The position numbers were made by a program, and so were the translations under genes. Positions 35,525 to 44,140 of a stretch of 64,000 bases of DNA are shown here, in pieces (position 1 is the stretch's first letter; the number at the start of each line of letters is the position of its first letter). The notes under the pieces are model-generated. The model was not told the DNA's origin and did no database searches. It saw only the letters and a program-made list of their open reading frames with translations. The DNA is from Chitinophagaceae bacterium (GTDB lineage Bacteria; Bacteroidota; Bacteroidia; Chitinophagales; Chitinophagaceae): NCBI GenBank assembly GCA_019638625.1, contig JAHBTK010000005.1:496001-560000 (forward strand). Reading direction: 5' to 3'.

Positions 35525-36103
35525 ATGAACTTTTTTAAGCGAAGCCAAGAAGACGAAAACAAAAAAAGACTTCAAAGCCTTGTCAAACAGACTATCAAAG
35601 CAAATGAACCACAAGGATGGATAAAAACTGTTTTTGAAATTGGTGGATTAAGTGAAATTGGCTTTTCTAAACAACATCCAAATCTATTATTGGTAATTTC
35701 CAGTCAGGGAAGAGGGATAATTGATTGCGAACGTTCTGAATTAATTAAAAGGGATTATGACACAAATTGGGATTGGATAGACTCGTATGAACTGATTGCT
35801 CAGGGAATTGGAATTTTATCGAATGAAAAAATCTTTGTTAGCGGATTACACGGCGGAGGATTACCCGTAATGAATAAAAATGGGGATCACCTTCTATTTA
35901 TGGGAACAGAATGGCCAATTATCGATATAATATTTGAACCCAATTTTAGGAGCATTTATAAAGAAAATCAAGCAACAGAATGTTTTAGAGTATTTCACGA
36001 TTATGAATTACGAGCATATGGGTTTTCATACGATGGAGAAACTTTTGTAGTAGCAACCAGTAGCGAAATCAGTATATATCGAAAAGAAAAAAACGCCGGC
36101 TAA
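35525..36103 (+). CDS. Protein of unknown function, AT-rich gene
   Basis: 192 residues from the ATG at 35525 (an ATG at 35471 adds 18 odd residues). It has repeated beta-blade-like strands (HPNLLLVISSQGRGIIDCER, GISFDGETFVVATSS-like near the end) that suggest a small WD40/beta-propeller-like fold, but I recognise no family. The gene is visibly richer in A and T than the flanking permease and purQ genes and has no co-directional close neighbour, which suggests recent acquisition. Confidence 0.65.
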   Translation: MNFFKRSQEDENKKRLQSLVKQTIKANEPQGWIKTVFEIGGLSEIGFSKQHPNLLLVISSQGRGIIDCERSELIKRDYDTNWDWIDSYELIAQGIGILSNEKIFVSGLHGGGLPVMNKNGDHLLFMGTEWPIIDIIFEPNFRSIYKENQATECFRVFHDYELRAYGFSYDGETFVVATSSEISIYRKEKNAG

Positions 36104-36218
36104 CCGAACTATTGCCGAGCCGTTTCTCACTATACAACAAAATAACAAGAGCCTTTCCACGCAGGTCTTGAAAATTGCCGGTTACCACCTACCTTTGCAA
36201 ATACAAAAACTGGTTTAA

Positions 36219-36893
36219 ATGAAATTTGGTGTAGTCGTTTTCCCGGGCTCCAACTGCGATGCAGACATGATACACGCACTTCGTGACGATTTGGGTTATG
36301 AAGTAACAGCGCTCTGGCATAAGGACAGGGACCTCAGTATGTTCAGCACCTCCGACTGTATTGTGTTGCCGGGAGGTTTTTCCTATGGAGACTACCTGCG
36401 GTGCGGCGCTATTGCCAGGTTCAGCCCCATGATGCAAAGTGTGGTGAGTTTTTCGGAAAAAGGCGGCAAAGTGCTGGGGGTTTGTAACGGGTTTCAGATA
36501 CTGTGCGAAGCAGGGTTACTGCCCGGCGTGTTATTACGCAACGAAAACATGAAATTTATCTGCAAAAATGTATATATAAAAGGAACCGACGGAGTTCCCC
36601 TTAAAATACCGATTGCGCATGGTGAAGGACGCTTCTATGCCGACGCAGAGACCCTGGAACTGCTGGAAACCAACGGGCAGGTAATTTACCGCTACTGCGA
36701 CGAAAACGGAGAGTTGAGTGCCGGCGCCAACCCCAATGGCAGCCTTAATAATATAGCCGGCATTACAAACGCCCGGGGAAATGTATTCGGCATGATGCCG
36801 CACCCCGAGCGGGCCTGCAACGAACAACTTAGCAACCTGGACGGAAGAAAAGTGTTAAAAGATCTGCTGGTAAACGCTGCCGTGCCGGCGTAG
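36219..36893 (+). CDS. purQ: Phosphoribosylformylglycinamidine synthase subunit PurQ (glutaminase)
   Basis: 224 residues. It is a class-I glutamine amidotransferase: FPGSNCDAD opening, LPGGFSYGDYLRCGAIARF, a catalytic nucleophile Cys89 in GVCNGFQIL, and the His/Glu pair in MMPHPERA. It supplies ammonia to PurL in step four of purine synthesis (FGAR to FGAM). PurL and PurS are not in this window. Length matches the stand-alone PurQ type. Confidence 0.95.
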   Translation: MKFGVVVFPGSNCDADMIHALRDDLGYEVTALWHKDRDLSMFSTSDCIVLPGGFSYGDYLRCGAIARFSPMMQSVVSFSEKGGKVLGVCNGFQILCEAGLLPGVLLRNENMKFICKNVYIKGTDGVPLKIPIAHGEGRFYADAETLELLETNGQVIYRYCDENGELSAGANPNGSLNNIAGITNARGNVFGMMPHPERACNEQLSNLDGRKVLKDLLVNAAVPA

Positions 36894-36966
36894 GTTTTTT
36901 AGCATATATTTAGAGTTTTTACAGTGATATTTGCGTAGTCTGTTCGTTATATAAGCAGCAAGTTTT

Positions 36967-37425
36967 ATGAAAACATTACTTACGGCAATATTGTTTTTAG
37001 GTGTGGGTACATTGTACGCACAAACCGGCTCAGCCAAAATGGTTACCTGGAGTTTTGCATCCAAAAAGATCAATGACAACACGTACGAATTGCGGATCAA
37101 AGCGGGGCTGAATGGCAGGTACCATATGTACGCCCAGGATGTGGGGGTGGAAGGACCTGTTCCAACTACGTTCAGTTTTTCTGCCAACCCGATGGTAACC
37201 CTGGAAGGAAAAGTAAAAGAGTTGGGAAAACTGATCCAGAAACATGAAGCTGTTTGGGACGGAAAAGTAAACTATTTCGAAAAAGAAGTAGAATTTGTAC
37301 AGGTAGTAAAACTCAAAAAGAACATAAAGACAAGCATATCCGGGTCTGTGGAGTTTATGGTTTGCGATGATAAAGAATGCCTGCCTCCTTCTGAAGTTCC
37401 TTTTAAAATTGCTTTAGGAAGTTAA
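36967..37425 (+). CDS. Exported DsbD N-terminal-domain-like protein
   Basis: 152 residues with a signal peptide (MKTLLTAILFLGVGTLYA). The mature part is an immunoglobulin-like fold as in the DsbD N-terminal domain, with the closing MVCDDKECLPPSEVPFKI, in which the two cysteines of VCDDKECLPP are the redox pair of that family. DsbD-alpha takes electrons from the membrane part and reduces periplasmic partners. The membrane and thioredoxin parts are absent here, so it may be a stand-alone domain used by a separate partner. A terminator follows at 37527. Confidence 0.8.
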   Translation: MKTLLTAILFLGVGTLYAQTGSAKMVTWSFASKKINDNTYELRIKAGLNGRYHMYAQDVGVEGPVPTTFSFSANPMVTLEGKVKELGKLIQKHEAVWDGKVNYFEKEVEFVQVVKLKKNIKTSISGSVEFMVCDDKECLPPSEVPFKIALGS

Positions 37426-37526
37426 TGGATAGGTTGATTTCCGGTATGGGGAGAATCTACCGCAATCCTGCAATTGTTTGTATCTTATAAAATATTTTAC
37501 GGGGTTTTGGGATCGGGAAAAAGAAT

Positions 37527-37553
37527 AAGGCTGGCAAAACCAGTCTTTTTCTT
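37527..37553. terminator. Convergent intrinsic terminator
   Basis: Stem AAGGCTGG / CCAGTCTT (37527-37534 with 37540-37547, one G-U pair) has loop CAAAA and is followed by a T-rich run. It lies between the DsbD-like gene and the convergent lipoprotein gene and can act for the plus strand; the A-rich left side may help on the other. Confidence 0.75.
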
Positions 37554-37562
37554 TTCTAAAAT

Positions 37563-38132
37563 TTACATCTGCCTGGCATACCATCTTAGCTTCGTTGCAG
37601 TTTTGGGGTCTGCTTTCTCGATCAGTTTGACAGCCTTGTTTTCTCCTACCACACCGTCGCGTGAAAGGAAATATTTAGGATACATTACACTTTCCAGGGT
37701 CACTATCCTGATGCCGTTCTGGAATTCTATATGATGCCTTCTGAAAAGGTGCGACTGGTCGCTCTTTTTTGAGGAAGCTCTCAGCATATATTCATCACTC
37801 AGGCGATTGGGCGCCACCTGCAGGTAGGTATCGGGGGCATCGGCTAAATGAAAATAGATGAGGTTTCCCTCCATGCGGGCTACCCATACCCATTCATAGG
37901 CAAGAGAAGAACTGAATAACTTTTTTACTGCTTCGTCAGTTTTATCAACTGTTCTGCGGTACACAACACTTGTTCCCCCGGTGAGATAGTCGTAAAAAAG
38001 ATCGTCGTTGGGATTCTCTATCACAAGTACTACCTTTTGGGGGAAAGACTCTGTTAAAAGAGCTCCGGGTTCTTTCTTTTTAGTGCAACCTGCTACCAGT
38101 GTTGCTATAACTAATATAAAGAATGGTTTCAT
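37563..38132 (-). CDS. Lipoprotein of unknown function
   Basis: 189 residues from the ATG at 38130-38132 (an upstream ATG at 38183 adds 17 residues before the signal peptide). Lipobox LVAGC leads to KKKEP, so the protein is lipid-anchored. The mature part looks like an actin-binding/fascin-like beta-trefoil (ALAYEWVWVARMEGNLIYF-type strands, then LRASSKKSDQSHLFRRHHIE), but this is only an impression. It has a normal stop at 37563 and no operon partner. Confidence 0.7.
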   Translation of the reverse strand: MKPFFILVIATLVAGCTKKKEPGALLTESFPQKVVLVIENPNDDLFYDYLTGGTSVVYRRTVDKTDEAVKKLFSSSLAYEWVWVARMEGNLIYFHLADAPDTYLQVAPNRLSDEYMLRASSKKSDQSHLFRRHHIEFQNGIRIVTLESVMYPKYFLSRDGVVGENKAVKLIEKADPKTATKLRWYARQM

Positions 38133-38316
38133 AATAGCGGTGTTTAAGAGGCTTTTCCATAAAAATACCTTCCCGCCCCGCATAATTACATGTAAACTGA
38201 GGGAACTGCAGCATTATTTGAGGGAACTGTATGATTCTCCTTATATTAAGCGTTCGGTCAGTACGCTCTTATCACTTCCGGTGATTTCGAATACCATACC
38301 TGCTGAATCCTGTAAA

Positions 38317-38347
38317 AGCAAAAAGACCGGTAAAAACCGGTCCTTTT
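38317..38347 (-). terminator. Intrinsic terminator of the ECF sigma gene
   Basis: Stem GACCGGT / ACCGGTC (38325-38331 with 38336-38342), loop AAAA. On the minus strand a TTTTTGCTTTT run follows, 23 bases after the sigma gene's stop. Confidence 0.85.
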
Positions 38348-38369
38348 TCATAAATAAATTCAAGTGCTA

Positions 38370-38951
38370 TTATAACGCGATTTGTTGTTCCTGCATCATT
38401 TTGCGCAGGTTGATCAGGCCATAGCGCATGCGACCCAAAGCAGTATTGATACTGCAGTCAGTCATCGCAGCGATTTCCTTAAAGCTTAACTCCGCGTAAT
38501 GTCTCAGGATAATTACTTCGCGTTGATCCTCAGGCAGGCGATCAAGCATTTCCCGAACACGGTCATGACTTTGACGTTGCATCATGCGACGGTCAACACC
38601 ATCTTCAGAAAAATTAATTACCTCAAAGATGTCGCGGTTGTCTCCCATCTTAATAGCAGGAGTACGTTTCACTTTGCGGAAGTGGTCCACACACAGGTTA
38701 TGCGCTATGCGCATAGCCCAGGGCAAGAATTTTCCCTCTTCGGTGTACCTGCCACTACGAATAGTGTCGATAACCCTGATGAAAACATCCTGAAAAATGT
38801 CTTCAGCCAGATACTTGTCTTTAACAAGCAGAAAAATGGATGTGTAAATCTTCTCTTTGTGGCGAACGATTAATACTTCAAGAGCGGAGGCATCTCCACT
38901 CATAAACAAGTGGATCAATTGCTGGTCAGGCAAATTGGTTAGGGGGTTCAT
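38370..38951 (-). CDS. ECF RNA polymerase sigma factor
   Basis: 193 residues. Region 2 (about 20-95) includes the RHKEKIYTSIFLLVKDKYLA and DIFQDVFIRVIDTI helices and WAMRIAHNLCVDHFRK. Region 4 (about 125-190) is a helix-turn-helix, LDRLPEDQREVIILRHYAEL followed by SFKEIAAMTDCSINTALGRM. It directs RNA polymerase to specific promoters. No adjacent anti-sigma gene is seen, so regulation is unclear. The upstream region carries an inverted repeat that may be the leader. Confidence 0.93.
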   Translation of the reverse strand: MNPLTNLPDQQLIHLFMSGDASALEVLIVRHKEKIYTSIFLLVKDKYLAEDIFQDVFIRVIDTIRSGRYTEEGKFLPWAMRIAHNLCVDHFRKVKRTPAIKMGDNRDIFEVINFSEDGVDRRMMQRQSHDRVREMLDRLPEDQREVIILRHYAELSFKEIAAMTDCSINTALGRMRYGLINLRKMMQEQQIAL

Positions 38952-38953
38952 AA

Positions 38954-39017
38954 ACTTCTACGGTTTTTAATGGTTGGGATTTTATTTTCCCAATATCAAC
39001 AGGGAAGAAGTAGAAGT
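38954..39017 (-). promoter_or_regulatory. Inverted repeats in the leader of the ECF sigma gene
   Basis: ACTTCTAC (38954-38961) pairs with GTAGAAGT (39010-39017), enclosing TTGGGA / TCCCAA (38974-38979 with 38988-38993). A CAATATCA word also recurs, reversed, as TGATATTGG near 39062. The hairpins lie directly upstream of the start codon and could control translation or bind a regulator. The 39018-39298 remainder of this gap is A/T-rich and contains no gene. Confidence 0.4.
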
Positions 39018-39280
39018 CTTAAATCAATAGGCTTTTTGATCTAACTCTAGTTTCTTTCGTATGATATTGGGAATGCTAAAGTAGAGCTTTTTTTTATTTA
39101 ACCAAATTTTTATTTAATTTTTTTCGATTAAAATTCAAAAACCTTCGATAAACCATAAAATATTAAATAGTTCTCTTCGGAAACAATAAATAAAACCGGG
39201 ACCAGTTGCTGTTTTGCTTATTCTGTTTATAGGTATTCCTCCTGATTGATAAAAGATAATTAAACTAAACAATTTAGTAT

Positions 39281-39288
39281 TAATTTTG
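39281..39288 (+). promoter_or_regulatory. Putative -7 box of the uvrA promoter
   Basis: TAATTTTG matches the Bacteroidota -7 consensus TAnnTTTG and ends 10 bases before the ATG of uvrA, so the transcript would have almost no leader. A -33 TTG at the expected distance is not clear. Confidence 0.35.
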
Positions 39289-39298
39289 CGACTCTTCT

Positions 39299-42106
39299 AT
39301 GACTGCATCTACAAAAAATCACGCTGCTGTAAACAGCAACAACATATTGATAAAGGGCGCCAGGGTACACAACCTTAAAAATGTTACGGTGGAAATACCC
39401 CGTAATGAATTGGTGGTAGTAACCGGTGTATCAGGTTCCGGTAAGTCCTCGCTTACCATTGATACACTCTTCGCAGAAGGACAACGAAGGTATGCGGAAA
39501 GCCTGAGCGCCTATGCCCGCCAGTTTCTGAACCGGATGGACAAACCGGACGTTGATTATATCAAAGGACTGTGTCCCGCCATTGCTATTGAACAAAAGGT
39601 AATCACCCGCACCCCACGGTCTACGGTAGGCAGTATGACCGAAATATACGATTATCTCCGGTTGCTGTATGCCCGGATCGGCAGGACCATTTCGCCGGTA
39701 AGCGGAAGGCAGGTAAAAAAGGATGATATCAATGATGTTACAGATGCCATCAAAAAACAGGAACCCGGCGACAGGGTATTGATCCTGGCGGCTTTCCGGC
39801 TGCAGGGCAAGAGAAACATCAAAGAAGAGCTGAATATCCTTTTGCAGAAAGGTTTCTCGCGGTTGTATTTCAAAAGCAAATCGGGTGACGAAACAAGTTA
39901 TATAGAAGAACTGCTGGAAAAAAAAGACGCGGAAATAAAAAAGATATTCCAGGGAACTGCGTACATACTGATCGATCGTATCGTGGTAAAGAATTTTGAC
40001 GAAGACGATATCCACCGGCTATCCGACTCCGTCGGCACTGCTTTTTTTGAAGGCAACGGAGAAGTGCAACTGGAAATTAACGGTAAGAAGTTACTGTCGT
40101 TTTCCAACCGTTTTGAGCTCGATGGTATCCGCTTCGAGGAGCCGGTGCCCAACCTGTTTTCGTTCAACAATCCCTGGGGCGCCTGCCCGGTCTGTGAGGG
40201 ATTTTCCCAGGTATTGGGTATCGACAAAGACCTGGTGATACCAGACCCACGGTTAAGCGTATACGAAGGAGCTGTTGCACCCTGGAGAGGAGAAAAACTA
40301 AGCGCCTGGAAAGACCAGTTTGTAAGAGGCGCCAAACATTTTAAGTTCCCTGTTCATAAGCCCGTACTGGACTTAACCGCTGAACAATATGACCAGCTCT
40401 GGAAGGGAAACGGGTTTGCGCATGGCATCAACGATTTCTTTGCCGAAGTAGAACAAAACCTGTATAAGGTTCAGTACCGCGTATTGCTGTCCCGTTACCG
40501 TGGAAGGACTACCTGCCCGGAATGCGGAGGATTCCGTTTGCGTAAGGAAGCGTTATACGTAAAGATCGGTGATAAACATATCGGTGAATTATGCGAGATG
40601 CAGGTATCGGACCTAAAGCAATGGTTTGATGCGCTGGAGCTAAGCGAATATGAACAGCAGGTAGCCAAAAGAATATTGATCGAGATATATCAGCGGTTGC
40701 AGGTACTGCTGAACGTGGGGTTGGGATATCTCACCCTGAACAGGCTGGCAAACAGCATCAGTGGCGGTGAAAGCCAGCGCATCCAGTTGACGCGCAGCCT
40801 CGGCAGTAATCTTACAAATTCCCTGTATATACTGGATGAGCCGTCCATAGGACTGCATTCGCGGGACACCGCCCGGCTGATAACCGTACTGAAACAATTG
40901 AGAGATTTAGGCAATACCGTAGTAGTGGTAGAACACGATGAAATGATGATGCGGGAAGCGGACCATATTATCGATATGGGTCCATTGGCCAGTCACCTTG
41001 GAGGTGAAGTAATAGCGGAAGGTAACTATGATGCGATCACCGGCAACAAAAAAAGCCTTACCGGTAAATATCTTACCGGAGAACTGAAAGTAACCCGGCC
41101 CGGGAAAACGAGAAACTGGAGAAGAAGTATTACCATAGAAAATGCCAGGCAAAACAACCTGAAAGACATTTCCGTTACTTTTCCCCTCGGTGTTTTATGC
41201 GTGGTAAGCGGCGTGAGCGGCAGTGGCAAAACCACCCTGGTGAAGCAGATATTGTACCCTGGCTTAAAAAAGCTAAAGGGGGAATTTGCCGATAAAGTAG
41301 GGCTGCATAAAGTGATAACCGGAGACGCAGACTTCATCACGCAGGTGGAAATGGTAGACCAGAACCCGATCGGTAAATCATCCAGGAGCAATCCCGTTAC
41401 TTATATCAAGGCATATGATGAGATCAGGGATCTGTACTCTAAGCAACCCGCCAGTAAAATAAACGGTTTTCAGCCGAAACATTTTTCCTTTAATGTAGAC
41501 GGAGGAAGATGCGATGCCTGTAAGGGAGAAGGTGAGCAAATAGTGGAGATGCAGTTCCTGGCAGATGTGCATCTTACCTGCGAGGTATGCGGTGGTAAAC
41601 GCTTTAAAGATGAAGTGCTGGAAGTGACCTATAAAGAGAAAAATATTTTCGACGTACTGGAAATGAGCGTGGACCAGGCGCTGGAATTTTTTAAAGAGGA
41701 AAAAGATATCTTACAGAAGTTAAAACCCCTTGCGGATGTCGGCCTGGGATATGTAAAACTGGGGCAATCCAGCGATACCCTGTCCGGCGGGGAAGCGCAA
41801 CGGGTAAAACTGGCCTCATTCCTCGGTAAGGGAAAAGCACAGGGGCATATCCTTTTCATTTTTGATGAACCGACTACAGGATTGCATTTTCATGATATCA
41901 ATAAGCTGCTGGCTTCTTTCAACGCCCTGATAGACCAGGGGCATTCGATACTGGTAATAGAGCACAATACCGACGTTATCAGGAGCGCTGACTGGGTAAT
42001 AGACCTGGGCCCGGAAGCAGGTGATAAGGGCGGCAGCCTGGTATTTGCCGGCACGCCGGATGATTTGAAGAAGGTAAAAGAAAGCCATACGGCAAAGTAC
42101 CTCTAG
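39299..42106 (+). CDS. uvrA: Excinuclease ABC subunit UvrA
   Basis: 935 residues. Two ABC ATPase modules: Walker A GVSGSGKSS (about 41-49) and GVSGSGKTT (about 639-647), signatures SISGGESQR and LSGGEAQR, and both Walker B/H loops. Zinc motifs are CPVCEG/CPECGG in the first half and CDACKGEGEQ with CEVCGG in the second. UvrA binds DNA with UvrB and starts nucleotide excision repair of UV and bulky lesions. No LexA box was recognised. The stop is two bases before the stop of the convergent phosphodiesterase gene. Confidence 0.97.
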   Translation: MTASTKNHAAVNSNNILIKGARVHNLKNVTVEIPRNELVVVTGVSGSGKSSLTIDTLFAEGQRRYAESLSAYARQFLNRMDKPDVDYIKGLCPAIAIEQKVITRTPRSTVGSMTEIYDYLRLLYARIGRTISPVSGRQVKKDDINDVTDAIKKQEPGDRVLILAAFRLQGKRNIKEELNILLQKGFSRLYFKSKSGDETSYIEELLEKKDAEIKKIFQGTAYILIDRIVVKNFDEDDIHRLSDSVGTAFFEGNGEVQLEINGKKLLSFSNRFELDGIRFEEPVPNLFSFNNPWGACPVCEGFSQVLGIDKDLVIPDPRLSVYEGAVAPWRGEKLSAWKDQFVRGAKHFKFPVHKPVLDLTAEQYDQLWKGNGFAHGINDFFAEVEQNLYKVQYRVLLSRYRGRTTCPECGGFRLRKEALYVKIGDKHIGELCEMQVSDLKQWFDALELSEYEQQVAKRILIEIYQRLQVLLNVGLGYLTLNRLANSISGGESQRIQLTRSLGSNLTNSLYILDEPSIGLHSRDTARLITVLKQLRDLGNTVVVVEHDEMMMREADHIIDMGPLASHLGGEVIAEGNYDAITGNKKSLTGKYLTGELKVTRPGKTRNWRRSITIENARQNNLKDISVTFPLGVLCVVSGVSGSGKTTLVKQILYPGLKKLKGEFADKVGLHKVITGDADFITQVEMVDQNPIGKSSRSNPVTYIKAYDEIRDLYSKQPASKINGFQPKHFSFNVDGGRCDACKGEGEQIVEMQFLADVHLTCEVCGGKRFKDEVLEVTYKEKNIFDVLEMSVDQALEFFKEEKDILQKLKPLADVGLGYVKLGQSSDTLSGGEAQRVKLASFLGKGKAQGHILFIFDEPTTGLHFHDINKLLASFNALIDQGHSILVIEHNTDVIRSADWVIDLGPEAGDKGGSLVFAGTPDDLKKVKESHTAKYL

Positions 42107-42108
42107 AA

Positions 42109-43761
42109 TCACCTGAGAAAAAGCTTATCCGCCGGCACCAACTGTTTGGGACCATCAGGCGCTTTATAAAAAACATCCAGCCAGTAACCGCCACCCCCAT
42201 TAAAATACTCCACACGAATGGAATGCTTTCCCGCTTCCAGCGTAATATCCCCGGCAGCTTCTTTTACACCGTGGTTACCATCATTATCCACCACTTTTTT
42301 GTCGTTAATATAGAGTATGCTGCCATCATCTGACTGAGTATAAAATTTATATTTTCCGGGTTGATCAATCTGTACATAACCTGTAAATACCAATCCAAAA
42401 GAGGAGCTGCCTTTTTGAAGCAATGGTTTTATCTGCTCTTCCTCAAATCCAAATTCATAAGTTGTCCAGGTTTTTGCAGCATTTAATTTAGAAAAAACCG
42501 GCACCTGCTTCCAGTTGGCACCGTGGTAAAAGCGGACGTTCAGTCCATTGTTTCCGGTGGGTTTCAATACCCGGAAATAGGCGGTGCTGATTATGCTCTC
42601 GTTGCCCTTATCGTCAAATGCTTTCGCCTGCACTACTGCCGTGTTATCCAGTTGAAATTTATCCGTATAAACCGGTGAATTTTTGTCCGGCTCTGTGCCA
42701 TCAATAGTATAATGGATAACACTGTTTGCCGCATTAGGCTTCATGGATACCTCGGCCGGCTGATCAATATATAAACCACCAGCCTGCTTATACAACACCC
42801 TGCCGGGGAGAATGGAAGGAGCCGCTATGGCTTCTTTTCCCTTCCAGAGATTGGCAGGCTCGTCGAAACCTTCAAATGCAGGTTTCACCGGTCTTCCGGT
42901 CCAGGCATATGGAGCGGTGATATTGAAAACAAAAGCGATAGTGGCTGCCAGGTCGTATGTATATACCTGCTGTTGAACAACATACCCCTTTTTCACTCCT
43001 TTACCATGCAGGATCATCGCAATTTCTCCTTCTTCCGGCGTTGGTCCGCCATGCCCCTTGCCAATGCCACCATGGTCTGCAGTAATAATCACCAATGTGT
43101 TCTCTTCCATGCCCGCCTCTTTTATCGCCTTCAGCACTTCTCCTACCAGCGAATCCGCTTTGGCTACCGCTTCATAATAAATCGGCGTACCGTGCCCGTC
43201 GTGATGTCCGGCATGATCCACATGATCGAAATGCACAAAACCGAAAACAGGTTTTTTGTTTTTTATATACTCCACAAAATCTGTTGCGGTAGCATCTTCG
43301 GTTTTAAAAGTTTTGTCATAGTTCACTGCCTTTTTTTCAAATAGTCTTCCAAAGCCGCTCCAGTTGTAAACAGTCCCTATTTCAGCCTGTGGCTTCGCTT
43401 CCCTTATCCGCCCGAAGATGGTAGGAAATATACCCTCTTCGCCGGCTACTATCGGCGGCAAAGAATGATCATCCCGCTCCCAGTCGTTGTCAATAATCCC
43501 GTGTACCTCCGGCCCGGCGCCCATTATCATCGATGCCCAGTTCTGGCTGCTGGCGGTGGTCAATACGGTACGTACATTCCATTTTACCGCTCCGTTGGCG
43601 ATCATATCGTCCATTACCGGCGTATTGGCATTTCTGATGCCATCCGGACTAAGTCCGTCAACGCCGATAACGATCACATGTTCTATGCCCCGGGGATACT
43701 TATCGGAAGGCGCCGTGCAGGAAAAAAAGAATAGCAATGCAGGAAACAAATACTTTCTCAT
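42109..43761 (-). CDS. Alkaline-phosphatase-family lipoprotein with chitobiase-C-like and PA14 domains
   Basis: 550 residues. Signal peptide with lipobox (LFFFSC, Cys about 15). The phosphatase/phosphodiesterase domain (about 20-310) has VIGVDGLSPDG, a TTASSQNWASMIMG nucleophile region, HFDHVDHAGHHDGHGTP and TADHGGIGKGHGG zinc ligands. A CHB_HEX_C-like beta domain follows (about 345-400, VIHYTIDGTEPDKNSPVY), then a PA14-type carbohydrate-binding domain (about 405-550, KYKFYTQSDDGSILYINDK). It probably hydrolyses phosphate esters of sugar-bearing substrates at the cell surface; substrate unproven. Confidence 0.87.
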   Translation of the reverse strand: MRKYLFPALLFFFSCTAPSDKYPRGIEHVIVIGVDGLSPDGIRNANTPVMDDMIANGAVKWNVRTVLTTASSQNWASMIMGAGPEVHGIIDNDWERDDHSLPPIVAGEEGIFPTIFGRIREAKPQAEIGTVYNWSGFGRLFEKKAVNYDKTFKTEDATATDFVEYIKNKKPVFGFVHFDHVDHAGHHDGHGTPIYYEAVAKADSLVGEVLKAIKEAGMEENTLVIITADHGGIGKGHGGPTPEEGEIAMILHGKGVKKGYVVQQQVYTYDLAATIAFVFNITAPYAWTGRPVKPAFEGFDEPANLWKGKEAIAAPSILPGRVLYKQAGGLYIDQPAEVSMKPNAANSVIHYTIDGTEPDKNSPVYTDKFQLDNTAVVQAKAFDDKGNESIISTAYFRVLKPTGNNGLNVRFYHGANWKQVPVFSKLNAAKTWTTYEFGFEEEQIKPLLQKGSSSFGLVFTGYVQIDQPGKYKFYTQSDDGSILYINDKKVVDNDGNHGVKEAAGDITLEAGKHSIRVEYFNGGGGYWLDVFYKAPDGPKQLVPADKLFLR

Positions 43762-44140
43762 ATCTGAAACTTTATTGAATGTGAATACAATTTCGAAACC
43801 AGGTATTATGTCAATGTTGACAAATACTAACCAAAAGGTTAAGTAATATTAAAGATAGGAAAAGCGATCAAATTTTTCGCAAAGAATTTTTGCCATCCGT
43901 TTAGCAGGTCCGGGGATAATTGTTCGTACCCCTGCGAAAGGTTCATGGAACCACTTCAAAATTCAGGCTAGGCACTATACGGGCTGTGATAGGTAGCCTC
44001 TCACAGAGAACACACCTGCCTGACTGCCGTCAGGCAGGTTCACGGAAAATCAGTGAATCCGGCAAAACAGCCTGATCTGTAAGCAACACCCTTGTAGGAA
44101 TGTACTAAATTGAAAAACAGATACCCCGCCGGGGCAGCTC
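43762..44140. other. Intergenic gap with GC palindrome
   Basis: No ORF is supported in these 379 bases. A perfect palindrome at 44014-44039 (ACCTGCCTGAC, loop TGCC, GTCAGGCAGGT) is related to the in-frame palindrome at 10026-10044. Flanking TCACAGAGAACACAC and TCAGTGAATCC words belong to the CACAGA-type filler also seen at 49961-50022. Confidence 0.55.
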
